Shown one piece after another: positions 1 through 9,303 of a DNA stretch of 20,644 bases. Positions within the stretch are counted from its first letter, which is position 1; each line of letters starts with the position of its first letter. Source of the DNA: Anaeromyces robustus (taxonomy: Eukaryota > Neocallimastigomycota > Neocallimastigomycetes > Neocallimastigales > Neocallimastigaceae); the NCBI GenBank assembly GCA_002104895.1, contig MCFG01000635.1, forward strand, positions 1-20,644. Direction: 5' to 3'. The notes beneath the pieces are model-generated. The model saw only the letters and a list, made by a program, of their open reading frames with translations. It did no database searches and had not been told where the DNA came from. A program made the translations under genes and the position numbers.

Positions 1-83
1 ATAAATAAATAAATATATATATATTTTAAAAAAAAATATTAAAATATAATAAAGAATATTTTAATATTTAAAAAATATAATTA

Positions 84-116
<33 letters not shown>

Positions 117-869
117 AAAAATAAAAATAAAAATAAATAATTAATTAATTGAATATAATTGACTGCTTTATATATATATATTTATTTTTATATTTTTATA
201 TTTTCATAGTATGAAAAAATTACAATTGAACAGAATAAATATATAAAGAATCATTATTCTTTATATATTTATTCCATATTGCATAGTATTTTAAAAAATA
301 ATATCATTATTTTTTATATATATAAAATATATTGTGAAAATTGATAGATTTAATTTTAAATTTTTATAAAAATTTTAAAAATTTATTTTTTTTTAATTTT
401 CAAATTAATTCTTTTTCAACAAACTTGAAATTTTTATCCTTTTTTTCTTTATTTTTTTTCTTTTTTTATTTTTTTTTTTTTTTTTATATTTTTTATTTTT
501 TAATAAATTTTACAATATATTTTTATTTACATAATTGTATTTAAATTAAATTACTAGTGTTTTAGATTTTATAATAAAAATACAAAATTATTCCTCAAAA
601 ACATATATTAATGTGTTTCACGTGATAAATGCTATTAAGTAATCTTGGTTTTAAAAAAAAAGGAAATGATTATTTATTTCTTAAAAAAAATCATATTTAT
701 TCAACCGATAAAACTTTTTATATTTATATAAAAAGTATTGTGAAATTTTAAATAAAATTTTTTTTCATTTCATAATTTCATCATTAATTTTTACATTTCA
801 TAATTTAAACAGATTCATCAGTTTTTGATACTAACAAATAATTAAGGTTTTTAACTAATTTAAAAGATG
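1..869. other. AT-rich spacer, no gene
   Basis: This stretch is nearly all A and T, with long homopolymers and an (AAAAT/AAAAAT)n tract at about 84-140. The only open frame (341-544) is a run of Phe, Leu and Tyr from T-rich DNA and is not credible as a protein. An 18-bp perfect hairpin is listed separately. Confidence 0.75.
233..274. repeat. Perfect 18-bp hairpin
   Basis: Positions 233-250 and 257-274 are exact reverse complements (GAATAAATATATAAAGAA against its complement) around a 6-base loop TCATTA. No gene lies beside it. It may be a mini-palindrome, a relic of a short inverted-repeat element, or a structure of an unrecognised transcript. Confidence 0.7.
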
Positions 870-1835
870 GGAGAGTTGCATTTCGCAATGTTGCATTTCG
901 CAATGTTGCAATTCGCAATGGGGCGCATTATTGTATAAATAATTAAATAAATAAAAATATAATATAAAGAATTATTATTTAATAATATTTTTTTATTTAA
1001 TAATATTTTTTATTTAATGATTTAATAATATTAAATATTTTTTTTAATATTGAATTTTTTTTAGTATTTTAATAATATTTTATTTATTTTTTTTATTTAA
1101 TGATATTGAATATTTCTTCATTATTTTTTTTTATTTAATGATATTGAATATTTCTTCAATATTTTTTTTATTTAATATTTAATAATATTGAATATTTTTT
1201 ATTTTTTTTTATTTAATTATATTTTTTATTTAATATTTTAATAATATTGAATATTTTTTTTAATATTTCAAATCAAAAAAATTTTATAAAAATATTTAAT
1301 TTTATAATGAATTTTTATTTTTATATTTTTTTTTGTAAATAAGTAATTAATAAAAAAATATTTATTTATTTGTTTCTTTTCTTTATTCTAAAGTTTATAT
1401 TATTTTTTTTATTTATTATTTGTTATCGTCTTTTTAATAAAAATACATATATAATACTGTTATATTATTTATTATCTTTTATTTTATTTATTATTATTCA
1501 TTTATCAAAAAAATAATATAAATATATTTAATTTTATAATAAATTTTTTTTTTTTTTTAATTTTTTTACTTTTTTTTTTGTAATTAAGTAATTAATAAAA
1601 AAAGAAATATTTATTTATTTGTTTATTTTCTATTCATTTATTTATATATATTTTTTTTATTTATTTATTTAATTTTTTTAAATTCTATTTTATTTTATTT
1701 CATAACGTGGCTTTCATAATTTGTGTTAAAAAATTTTTCATTTTTTTATTTGTTTTTTATGCGCCTCATTGCAAAAATTTAATATGCGCCCCATATCATA
1801 TTGCGAAATGCAACATTGCGAAATGCAACACATTC
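870..1835. mobile_element. TIR element (MITE-like), copy 1
   Basis: The left end has three tandem copies of GTTGCATTTCGCAAT (875-889, 890-904, 905-919; the last has one change). The right end has two inverted copies (1800-1814, 1815-1829). The interior is T-rich and has no open frame of note, so the element cannot encode a transposase. A second copy at 14400-16177 shares the ends and most of the interior (for example the block around 1700-1790). Flanks here, AAAAGATG at 862-869 and GATATGCA at 1836-1843, do not form a target duplication. This copy may therefore be chimeric, or its flank may have been replaced. The right end abuts the LTR of element A directly. Confidence 0.8.
875..919. repeat. 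Left TIR of copy 1: three 15-bp units
   Basis: The unit GTTGCATTTCGCAAT occurs three times head to tail. Within each unit TTGC and GCAA are inverted around a 5-base centre. The inverted counterpart is at 1800-1829 (two units). Tandem sub-terminal units of this kind are typical of transposase binding sites; that role is inferred. Confidence 0.8.
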
Positions 1836-2934
1836 GATATGCAGGACTTTTATGTGCGCTGGTCGCTTTTAATAGTATAATTATATTTTATTATTTATTT
1901 TATTAATTATTAAATTTTATTACCAGAAAAATACCTCCGATCTAATAATTCCAAAAACGAAGGATTATTAAATTGAAAATTTTAAAAAATAATATAAAAA
2001 TTAATAATTTTAAATAGTTATTTAATATATAATATATAAGAATATAAACTAATATATTATAGAATATATATTAAGAATATAGTAATAATATAAGAGTTAT
2101 TTAAAATAATAATATATTTAACTATATAATAATATATGAATTATTATGTATAGTAATATATTTAGCTATATAATAATAATAAATTATTACTATATTTTGA
2201 TTATACTTTAATATACTATAATATTAATAATACATGAGAATATTAAAAATACATATAATAAAATATATTATATAATATATAAAAATAAAAGAACTATTTA
2301 ATTTAATATAATAAAGAATAAATATTTAATATATAATAAAAATATAAATAATAAATTATTTTAATAATTATTATTAAGAAAAGATATAAATTTAATATTT
2401 AATAATTATTATTAAATATACTAATATGTTGCTACACATATTAGTTTTATATCAGAAATGCCCTCGCTAAAAATGACTAATTTATAGCTAAGTTGAAATT
2501 TTTCTCTATACGAGAACTATTCTCAATAAAAGTTATAAATTAGTTATAAATAAAATAATAATTTAAAATAATGATTATTTTAGGGCTTAGAAATCATTTT
2601 ATAAAAATATTATTGAATTTATATTGAAAATCATTGAAATATTCAATAATAAATATTCGCGAATTTTTTTGAAAATTTTTGTTTAAAATTTTTTTTTTTT
2701 TAAAAAATTATAATGAAAAATTTAATTATTTGAATATATAAAAATGTTTATATAATAAATTTTTGAAATTTAATTTTGAAATTTCGAAATTTAATTTCGA
2801 GATCTTGAAATTGAAATTAATTTTTAATAATTAATTTTAAATATTTTTAAATATTTGGATTATGATTATGATTTATATTATTTTTATATATATATTTGTA
2901 TATATTATTTCATCAAATTTTTATAAGAATTTCA
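1836..2934 (-). repeat. 3' LTR of element A
   Basis: From 1836 to about 2270 the sequence is nearly identical to 11041-11470, the 5' LTR, apart from small indels; the shared block starts GATATGCAGGACTTTTATG. The outer boundary is fixed by homology and lies directly against the TIR element. The inner boundary is uncertain. I place it at CA (2933-2934), just before the T45 run, which would be the polypurine side on the minus strand. The remainder (2270-2934) is AT-rich and has no gene. Confidence 0.7.
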
Positions 2935-2943
2935 TACTATTTT

Positions 2944-2945
<2 letters not shown>

Positions 2946-2990
<45 letters not shown>
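2946..2990 (-). promoter_or_regulatory. A45 tract (candidate polypurine tract)
   Basis: The plus strand has 45 consecutive T, so the minus-strand element has 45 A between the integrase stop (3028) and the 3' LTR. That is where plus-strand DNA synthesis of an LTR element is primed. A pure A run is unusual for this role, so it may be simple-sequence expansion next to a lost site. Confidence 0.4.
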
Positions 2991-2995
<5 letters not shown>

Positions 2996-3027
2996 TAAAA
3001 TTATAATTATAATTATTATAATTATAA

Positions 3028-4064
3028 TTATTCTTTATAAGGAAGAATATTTTTTATATGTACATTCCTAGATAGAATGATCCCAGTCTTGTCGTCTTGT
3101 TTAACTGTATTCCACGATATATTTAATATCGTGTAAGGTCCTAAATAATACGGGTCTAATTTATTTCGTTGAAATAGTCTAACTTTTACCTTGTCTCCTA
3201 CCTTATAATTTAATTTGTTCTCCATGCTTTGCTGGGCTTCCCTTCTAGTCTTCCAATAGTTGATAGTCCCAAGCCGTTTATTGGCAGCATCATTAATCCA
3301 CTTAGCATGGTCTAAGAATCTTTCCAATAATATTTCTTCCATGCTTCTATTTATTGGTTCGACTATAGAATTCCTAATGTTAACTTCTGTAGGCAATAAG
3401 TCCTCACGTCCATACAGCAATTCAAAACTTGAATATCCAGTTACTGATGATTTTGCTGTTCTTATTGCCCATAAAGCTAACGGTAGCAGCAAATCCCAAT
3501 TTTCTTGATCCTCGGCGAAGTTCCTTAACTGCTTAGCAATTTCCCTATTTCTATTTTCCACTAAACCATTGGAAGCTGGGTGGTATATACTCACAAAATG
3601 AATATATACCCCATACAAGTCCAAAAATATCTTGGTGTAGTCAGAGTTTAATTGGGTCCCGTTATCCATATTAATTACTTGTGGTAGCCCATGTCTACTG
3701 AAAACTTCCACCAAAAAATTAGTAACATCTTGGGAAGTGATAGTTTCTACTGCTTTAGCTTCCGTCCAATTCGTAAAATAATCCACACAGACAATAATAT
3801 ATTTGTTCCCTTGGCTGGTTTTCCTCAACGGCCCTATAATATCCAAGCCTAGTTTGACGAATGGAGCTTCTACTGGGGAAGGAAGTTTTTCAACTATACT
3901 CGGCAACGGTTTAGACCTGTTTAATTAGCAAATTTTACAAATAGATATATATTTTTTTATATCTAATCATATTTTTCCAATAAAATTTTTGTTTTACCCT
4001 TTCGTAAGTCTTCTGTATTCCTTCGTGCCCAATTCTGTGTGCCATTCCAATAATTTTTATCTTT
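3028..4064 (-). pseudogene. Integrase of element A (broken)
   Basis: The readable core runs from the stop at 3925-3927 down to 3028. The catalytic triad is visible: Asp in GLDIIGP, Asp in NMDNGTQ, Glu in GLVENRN, with 35 residues between the second Asp and the Glu, the D,D35E spacing of retroviral-type integrases. The C-terminus has a GPY/F-like module (YYLGPYTIL) and no chromodomain. Upstream, in the same frame, is the N-terminal zinc domain: HRIGH near 4030 and CKIC at 3928-3939, giving HX3H and CX2C. A TAA follows CKIC immediately (3925-3927), where family members would have a sense codon, so the enzyme is cut. No initiation codon is expected, as this is part of a polyprotein. Confidence 0.88.
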
Positions 4065-4322
4065 TCCATATAATCATCTATACTTCTCTAAATTTTTCCT
4101 TTATCTTTGATATAAGTTTTTCCCGTCTATGGACACTATTCTATCTTGTAGGAAATTCTTCATAAACTTCTGATATATATTTATCATTTTCTATCTCATC
4201 AATAGAAATAGAATTAACTTTCGGTGAATTGTTCGTATTATTGTTAACATTTTCATTATTATTGTTACTTCCATTATCCTCTTCATCATTCTCTTCTTCA
4301 CTTTCCATGCTGTTAGTTTCTT
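4065..4322 (-). pseudogene. Acidic Asn/Glu-rich linker between RNase H and integrase, element A
   Basis: Reading on from the RNase H block gives a stretch rich in Glu, Asp and Asn (for example EEENDEEDNGSNNN) and then a stop near 4152. It joins the connection region to the integrase zinc domain, but the frame is broken at least twice. No domain is recognised in it. Confidence 0.55.
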
Positions 4323-5600
4323 CTAATATATTTTCATCAGAATTTTCATTTTCATTTTATTTTTATTAGTATTATTATTTTCTTCTTCTAACAAACTATT
4401 AACTATTATATCTTCTTTTCTTTTAATTCTTGAAAGCGCGTCAGCAATAATATTAGCTTTCCCTGGCTGATAAATTACATTTACTTGTAGTTGACTGAAT
4501 AAACTACACCAACGTGCATGTTTACTGGTATTTGGTTCACATTTTTTTATTAAAGGAACTAATGGTTGGTGGTCAGTATAAAGCACCGTCTGGTAAGGGT
4601 TTCCCAAAATATATGGCTTGAATTTTTCCACGCAATAAAATGCAGCAGTACCTTCTAATTCTGTTATAGCATAATTACGTTCAGATTTCTTTAGAGAACG
4701 ACTTACATAGTAAACTGGGTGTTCAATTTTATCCTTAAATAATTGTAGTAATACACCACCAATTCCTTGAAAACTAGCATCAGAACGAATAATAAAAGGA
4801 TTATCATATCTTGGGTAGCATAATATAGGCGCGTTAACTAAAGTTTCCTTTAATTTATTAAAACTTTTAGTATGTTTATCAGTCCATATATAAGAAACAT
4901 TTTTCTTAATAAACCACATAAAGGTGAAGAAAGCGACGCGTAATTATCAATAAAATTTCTATAGTAACCTATCATACCTAAAAATGAACGTAATTCAGTA
5001 ACATTCGTAGGTGTATCTAAATTATTAATAGCTTTAACCTTATTTTCTAAAAGTAATAGGCCTTTTTTCGTGACTTTATGTCCAAGAGCTTCCACTTCAA
5101 ACATACAGAAATGACATTTTTCTAAATTAATTTTTAATTTATTTTCTCTAAGAATTTGAAACACGCTAATTAAATCTTCTAAGTGTTGTTCAATTGTAGG
5201 TGAATAAACTATTATGTCATCTAAGTATATTTGTACACATACATTTATTAATTCAAAGAAAATCCTATTCATTTCCCTTTGAAACGTGGAAGGCGCGTTT
5301 GTTAAACCAAATGGCATTACCTTGAAATAATAATTTCCAAACTTTGTAGTGAATGTTGTTATTTCCTGGTCCTTTTCATACATAGGTATTTGATGGTAGC
5401 CACTGAATAAATCAAGAGTAGAAAATATTGTTGCATCTTTTAACGCGTCAAATATCTCTGAATCTTTGGTAACGCGTAAGAATCCTTCTTTGTTATCTTG
5501 TTTAATAACCTATAGTCAATACAAAGTCTCCACTTACCATTTTTCTTTGGTACAATGACTATAGGTGAAGACCATGGAGAATGTGATGGCACTATCAAAC
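4323..5600 (-). pseudogene. Reverse transcriptase and RNase H of element A (frameshifted)
   Basis: RT motifs are clear: CIDYRLLNK near 5510, STLDLFSGYHQI near 5410 (first catalytic Asp), [13 protein letters not shown] near 5300, YLDDIIVYS near 5220 (catalytic Asp pair) and LGHKVTKKG near 5080. The thumb and connection reach RSFLGMIGYYRNF near 4960. RNase H follows with SDAS (about 4775), ELEG (about 4660), TDHQPLV (about 4580) and ADALSR (about 4445), which carry its acidic residues. Compared with copy B, it has lost one base near 5457 (CAGGAG became CAGAG) and one near 4905 (AGGAAAAATG became AGAAAAATG). The second shift splits RT from RNase H, so no functional enzyme can be made without recoding. 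Confidence 0.9.
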
Positions 5601-5602
5601 CT

Positions 5603-6478
5603 TTATCGATTAACTTTTTTTAATTCTTCCTTTAACGCGGATAATTGAATTTGGGACAATCTATAAGCCTTTTGTTTAATAGGCTTACTATCTTCAAGTA
5701 ATTCTATATGATGTGGTAACAATTTTGATGGTTCCAAATCATCACTAGATACTGCTACCACATCCGCGTAGGTTAATAAAATATCCTTTAATTCATTTTT
5801 TGTCGCGTCATTCTGAATATCCATTTCTTTTAAAATTCTTTCCAAAATAATTTTCTTTTCCTCCTTAAATGACGCGTTAATTTCATTCGTTTTTGTACTT
5901 GAATTCAGTGGTGTAAATATTGTGTTAGCTGTTATTATTGGACTATCATCCCATATATAGCACATCATAGCCTGTGAGTGGAAAACTGAGATATCTTCAA
6001 TTGGAACCAAACGTTCTAGTTTATTATCTTTATTTTTAATGGATAAATATCTGTCTTTTACATCTACTATTAGTCCATAATCATATTGTGTTTTGAAACT
6101 AACAATAATATCATAGAATGGTTCTTCCTTTTCTAGAATTCTGAAATTAACTTTTATTTTTAAATTACCTAATTTTAATTCTAATGGTACTATCTCATAG
6201 GTATATTCTTCAGTATCAGACATAGCTTGATGAACTCTACCAGAAACAGTACCAATTATACTATATTTTTTTACTACCTCGTTTAGAAATTTTCTGGTAA
6301 CTAAATTAGCATTGCTACAGCCATCAATTAATACCACAGCAGTAGACCCTTCTACCGACCCTCTGACTACTGCTATATTATGCTCTTGTACTTCTTTGGA
6401 TTGGTAGCCATGATTTGGGTTGTTTACTAATTCAAATTCAGGTCTAGCATTCTGATAGTCAGCTAAACCTACAATCAT
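5603..6478 (-). pseudogene. Protease and start of RT region of element A
   Basis: The frame contains an aspartic-protease-like active-site segment, VVLIDGCSNANLV near 6340. It has Asp-Gly-Cys where retroviral-type proteases usually have Asp-Thr/Ser-Gly. A flap-like hydrophobic region follows, then an AT-rich linker and the RT entry segment ([11 protein letters not shown] near 5620). It ends early because one extra base in a run of A near 5610 shifts the frame; copy B reads on there into the RT motif LIVPSHSPW. It lies in the same frame as the upstream gag-linker frame, separated only by TAG at 6485-6487. The apparent Met at 6478 need not be a real start. Confidence 0.82.
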
Positions 6479-6484
6479 TTCTTG

Positions 6485-6809
6485 CTATGGCTTACTTCTC
6501 CTAAAACTTTTGGTTACTTCAGCCCGCAAAGGATTACTTACAGCTAACAATTGTGCCAGCGAAATATTTGCAGGAGTATTTTTAAACTCTTCTATTATAT
6601 TATATGGTTGTATTTCCTGCATTAAATTTAATATACTAGGCACTCTAAGCATTCGCTTATTATCGGTTGTATTATTTCCACCACTTGATATATTGTCTAT
6701 TTTCTTTCTATCAGCAACCTTCGTTTTGGATTCCTCATTTATCATATTTTTAGAATTTTTAACCACATTATCACCCTCGATTTTATTATTGTTATTATTG
6801 TTATTGTTA

Positions 6810-6893
<84 letters not shown>
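6485..6893 (-). pseudogene. C-terminal part of gag / gag-pro linker, element A
   Basis: The frame is open from 6893 through a poly-Asn tract (AAT codons, 6785-6893), then about 100 charged residues (for example VVKNSKNMINEESKTK) to TAG at 6485-6487. No zinc knuckle is visible. The next in-frame codons, CAA GAA ATG, lead straight into protease. Removing the two nested LTR insertions with one TSD each joins this piece in frame to the gag beginning at 10167, giving about 432 codons. The TAG is either a readthrough signal or a C-to-T loss of a Gln codon. Confidence 0.75.
6785..6893. repeat. (ATT)n microsatellite, first half
   Basis: This is a trinucleotide tract, with a few GTT variants at the left end, coding poly-Asn on the minus strand. 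The same tract continues at 8738-8773 and at 9304 onward, split by two LTR insertions. The plus-strand reading as a long poly-Leu protein is a shadow. Confidence 0.9.
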
Positions 6894-6894
<1 letters not shown>

Positions 6895-7486
6895 GTAAAG
6901 ATTTGGAGTGACCACTAGGTTATTGTAGGAAATTAATAATAAATAATAATATAATATATTAAATTATTTATAACACTATTGATTATTCACTTAATTAATT
7001 AGTAGATTCATTTATATAATATATATTTGTTCATTTATTTATGGTTGATATTTATATTTTATTTATTATTAATTGATTGTTAATATCGACTCAAAGAGTC
7101 AAATAAAATAAAATACATGAATTTATATATTCAAAAATCTATTCTAAATTATTACATGATTGGGCAAATTATTTAAAATAAGAATTATATAATTATTTAA
7201 TTATTATTTTAATTAAATAAATATAATATTAAGAACTAGATAAATTATTATATTAATTAAGTGAATAATAAATTAATATTTAAATAAATTTATTTCAATG
7301 AATACATATTATTAATTTAAGTAAATTATTATCTAATAATTGAGTGAATATATTTATTATTAATTAAATAAATAATATTATTCCGAAAGGTAAAGAGTAA
7401 GGTTCGAACCAGAGACAACCAACAGAATAATAGAAGCAGGTAGAACTGAGCCTAATTAGTAGCCATAATGGATCCATATCATTACA
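6894..7486 (+). repeat. 5' LTR of compact element
   Basis: TGTAAAG at the left and ATTACA at the right give a 5-bp inverted terminus TGTAA/TTACA, shared with other LTR families in this window. It contains GGTTCGAACC at about 7402-7411, which fits a tRNA B-box, and the short palindrome GACTCAAAGAGTC near 7088. Confidence 0.92.
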
Positions 7487-7507
7487 TGGTCCTCCTCTAA
7501 AGATCGG
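7487..7507 (+). promoter_or_regulatory. Primer-binding site of compact element
   Basis: TGGTCCTCCTCTAAAGATCG starts with no gap after the LTR terminal CA. TGG pairs with the CCA end of a tRNA, so a tRNA ending in AGAGGAGGACCA would be the primer. I cannot name that tRNA. It differs from the site shared by elements A and C. Confidence 0.65.
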
Positions 7508-8144
7508 ATACCAGACGATCGCTAATATAAAAGAATAGTAAATAAGAGTTTGTAGATAATCTAAAGAGAGTTATAATCGAGAGTAATCATTAAAAGCCTA
7601 AAAAAAAATTTGTATAAGATAGTATCTACAAAAAGATATATTAAAATATTAGAGTTATAGTATTTGATTATTTAGCGGTAACGTATCCTAAAATAGTAGT
7701 TAAATTTTATATCGAAGTAGAGTTTAAGAGGTATTATATGGCAGGCACAGATAAAATAAAGATAAATTGGTATCTGGTTTTCTAGTAGAATTGAGTATGA
7801 ACAGAAAATTACCAAAAAATGCGGCTAACGGCATCAAATTTGAAATAAAGATTTTTTGAGAAGAAAAATAGGTAAAACTGTTCTAGAATGTTCCAAACTA
7901 GTTCAAAGTGTACTCCTGATGGAGATAATTTATATTTAGTGAAAAACGCATCATTTTTTAAACCGATTGGTAAAATTAAAAAATTTTCGAAAAAGATTGA
8001 TGGATGCGTTGTTGTTCTTATTTTAATATTATTGAAAATAGATTTTCGATTTATGGCGTTTATTGAAACGTTGAACGGTGAAAACCTTGGAAGGATTGGT
8101 CCTACAACAAGGTAGTGGGTGTTGTTTCAACGTGGAGTCGATAT
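7508..8144 (+). other. Internal region of compact element, no retroelement genes
   Basis: There is no recognisable gag or pol motif in either strand. It is richer in G and C than the LTRs. A short frame at 7888-8115 is the longest open stretch. No convincing polypurine tract precedes the right LTR (GGTAGTGGGTG near 8111 is the closest). Confidence 0.7.
7888..8115 (+). CDS. Small ORF of unknown function inside compact element
   Basis: A 75-codon ATG-started frame with a Lys-rich N-terminal half and a short hydrophobic run (VVVLILILL) near residue 45. It resembles no retroelement protein I know. It is the only ORF of any length between the LTRs, and base composition in it is less AT-rich than around it. 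It may be chance, or a captured fragment of a host gene. Confidence 0.15.
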   Translation: MFQTSSKCTPDGDNLYLVKNASFFKPIGKIKKFSKKIDGCVVVLILILLKIDFRFMAFIETLNGENLGRIGPTTR

Positions 8145-8737
8145 TGTAAAGATTTGGAGTGACCACTAGGTTATTGTAGGAAATTAATAATAAATAATAA
8201 TATAATATATTAAATTATTTATAACACTATTGATTATTCACTTAATTAATTAGTAGATTCATTTATATAATATATATTTGTTCATTTATTTATGGTTGAT
8301 ATTTATATTTTATTTATTATTAATTGATTGTTAATATCGACTCAAAGAGTCAAATAAAATAAAATACATGAATTTATATATTCAAAAATCTATTCTAAAT
8401 TATTACATGATTGGGCAAATTATTTAAAATAAGAATTATATAATTATTTAATTATTATTTTAATTAAATAAATATAATATTAAGAACTAGATAAATTATT
8501 ATATTAATTAAGTGAATAATAAATTAATATTTAAATAAATTTATTTCAATGAATACATATTATTAATTTAAGTAAATTATTATCTAATAATTGAGTGAAT
8601 ATATTTATTATTAATTAAATAAATAATATTATTCCGAAAGGTAAAGAGTAAGGTTCGAACCAGAGACAACCAACAGAATAATAGAAGCAGGTAGAACTGA
8701 GCCTAATTAGTAGCCATAATGGATCCATATCATTACA
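8145..8737 (+). repeat. 3' LTR of compact element
   Basis: Same 593-bp length and apparently the same sequence as the 5' LTR, TGTAAAG to ATTACA. It is followed by the TATTA duplication and the continuing ATT repeat. Confidence 0.92.
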
Positions 8738-8774
<37 letters not shown>

Positions 8775-8808
8775 GTAACGAAACTCATAATCAGTAAATT
8801 AGTAACCA

Positions 8809-8862
8809 TGGTTTAGTGGTTAAATACTATGACCATCGAGCTGAACTCCTTGGGTTCGACTC
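8809..8862 (+). promoter_or_regulatory. tRNA-like A and B boxes in L2 copy 1
   Basis: TGGTTTAGTGG (8809-8819) fits the pol III A-box consensus and GTTCGACTC (8854-8862) the B-box. They start 45 nt apart, as in a tRNA (positions 8 and 53). The wording of the A box resembles tRNA-Glu/Asp D arms. The anticodon arm does not fold well, so this is not a functional tRNA. Confidence 0.7.
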
Positions 8863-9098
8863 ACACTCATTCTCAATTTATAAAAAATTTTTTATTTTAA
8901 GAAAAATTTATTATTAATTTCTGTATTTTATTTCTGTATTTTATTTCTGTATTTTATCATAGAAATTAATAGAATAAAATCAGAAATTTTCGGATAAAAA
9001 TTTTTTATAATTTATCCTTTTTCCATAAGATTCTTTTTTATCAAAAAAATTTAAGTTTCGAGAACTTTTTAGAAATTTTTATTATTTTCAAAAAAAAA

Positions 9099-9108
9099 TA
9101 TAAATAGG
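9099..9108 (+). promoter_or_regulatory. TATA box of L2 copy 1
   Basis: TATAAATAGG followed by TGTAAAATT is preserved in both L2 copies (19437-19446 in the other) despite divergence around it. It sits about 200 bp before the LTR end, where a U3 TATA box is expected. Confidence 0.6.
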
Positions 9109-9303
9109 TGTAAAATTCATTAATAAAATATTTTTAAATTCGTGCTTTTATTAATTAGTTTATAAGTAATTTGAAATATTATAATAACTAATTAATAATT
9201 AATATTTATACTTTAAAATTAATAAAACTTATTTCTAACAAAACATATTTATTTTAAATTACTTTATTGTTTATAAACCTATTGTGTAAAAGCAAACGTT
9301 ACA

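Larger units (their letters stand above)
6894..8737 (+). mobile_element. Compact non-autonomous LTR retrotransposon (TRIM-like)
   Basis: Two 593-bp direct repeats (6894-7486 and 8145-8737) begin TGTAAAG and end ATTACA. They look identical base for base on inspection, implying a recent insertion. They flank an internal region of 658 bp. The insertion has a 5-bp target duplication TATTA (6889-6893 and 8738-8742), although this lies in an ATT repeat. A primer-binding-site-like TGG starts directly after the left LTR, setting plus orientation. No gag, protease, RT or integrase is encoded, so it must have moved with enzymes supplied by another element. At 1844 bp with 593-bp LTRs it is larger than classic TRIMs. 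Confidence 0.92.
8774..9303 (+). mobile_element. Solo LTR with tRNA-like segment (family L2, copy 1)
   Basis: The 530-bp unit begins TGTAACG and ends CGTTACA, a perfect 7-bp inverted terminus. It is flanked by the direct repeat ATTAT (8769-8773 and 9304-9308), so it is a complete solo LTR inserted in the poly-Asn tract of element A gag. It holds a tRNA-like segment (about 8803-8870), three tandem copies of TTTCTGTATTTTA (8918-8956) and TATAAATAGG (9099-9108). A diverged copy lies at 19112-19666. Its right end read on the minus strand makes a false CNVC at the end of the gag frame. Confidence 0.88.

Noticed and set aside
341-544. Open frame rich in Phe, Leu, Tyr
   Set aside because: It comes from T-rich homopolymers with no domain or codon signal.
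3260-3508. Plus-strand frame opposite integrase
   Set aside because: It is antisense to the conserved integrase core; no independent support.
3925-6487. Alternative genetic code with UAA/UAG as sense
   Set aside because: Some stops replace Gln (CAA to TAA at 3925) but others replace Tyr (17011, 17620), and true one-base frameshifts occur beside them; simple decay explains all.
6510-6911. Plus-strand frame ending in a long poly-Leu run
   Set aside because: It is the reverse of the element A gag linker and its ATT microsatellite.
8615-8809. Minus-strand frame with a poly-Ile run
   Set aside because: It spans the end of the compact element, the microsatellite and the start of the solo LTR; a shadow.
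9271-9303. CNVC at the end of the gag frame as half a zinc knuckle
   Set aside because: These codons are the right end of the inserted solo LTR (CGTTACA, then TSD ATTAT), not gag.
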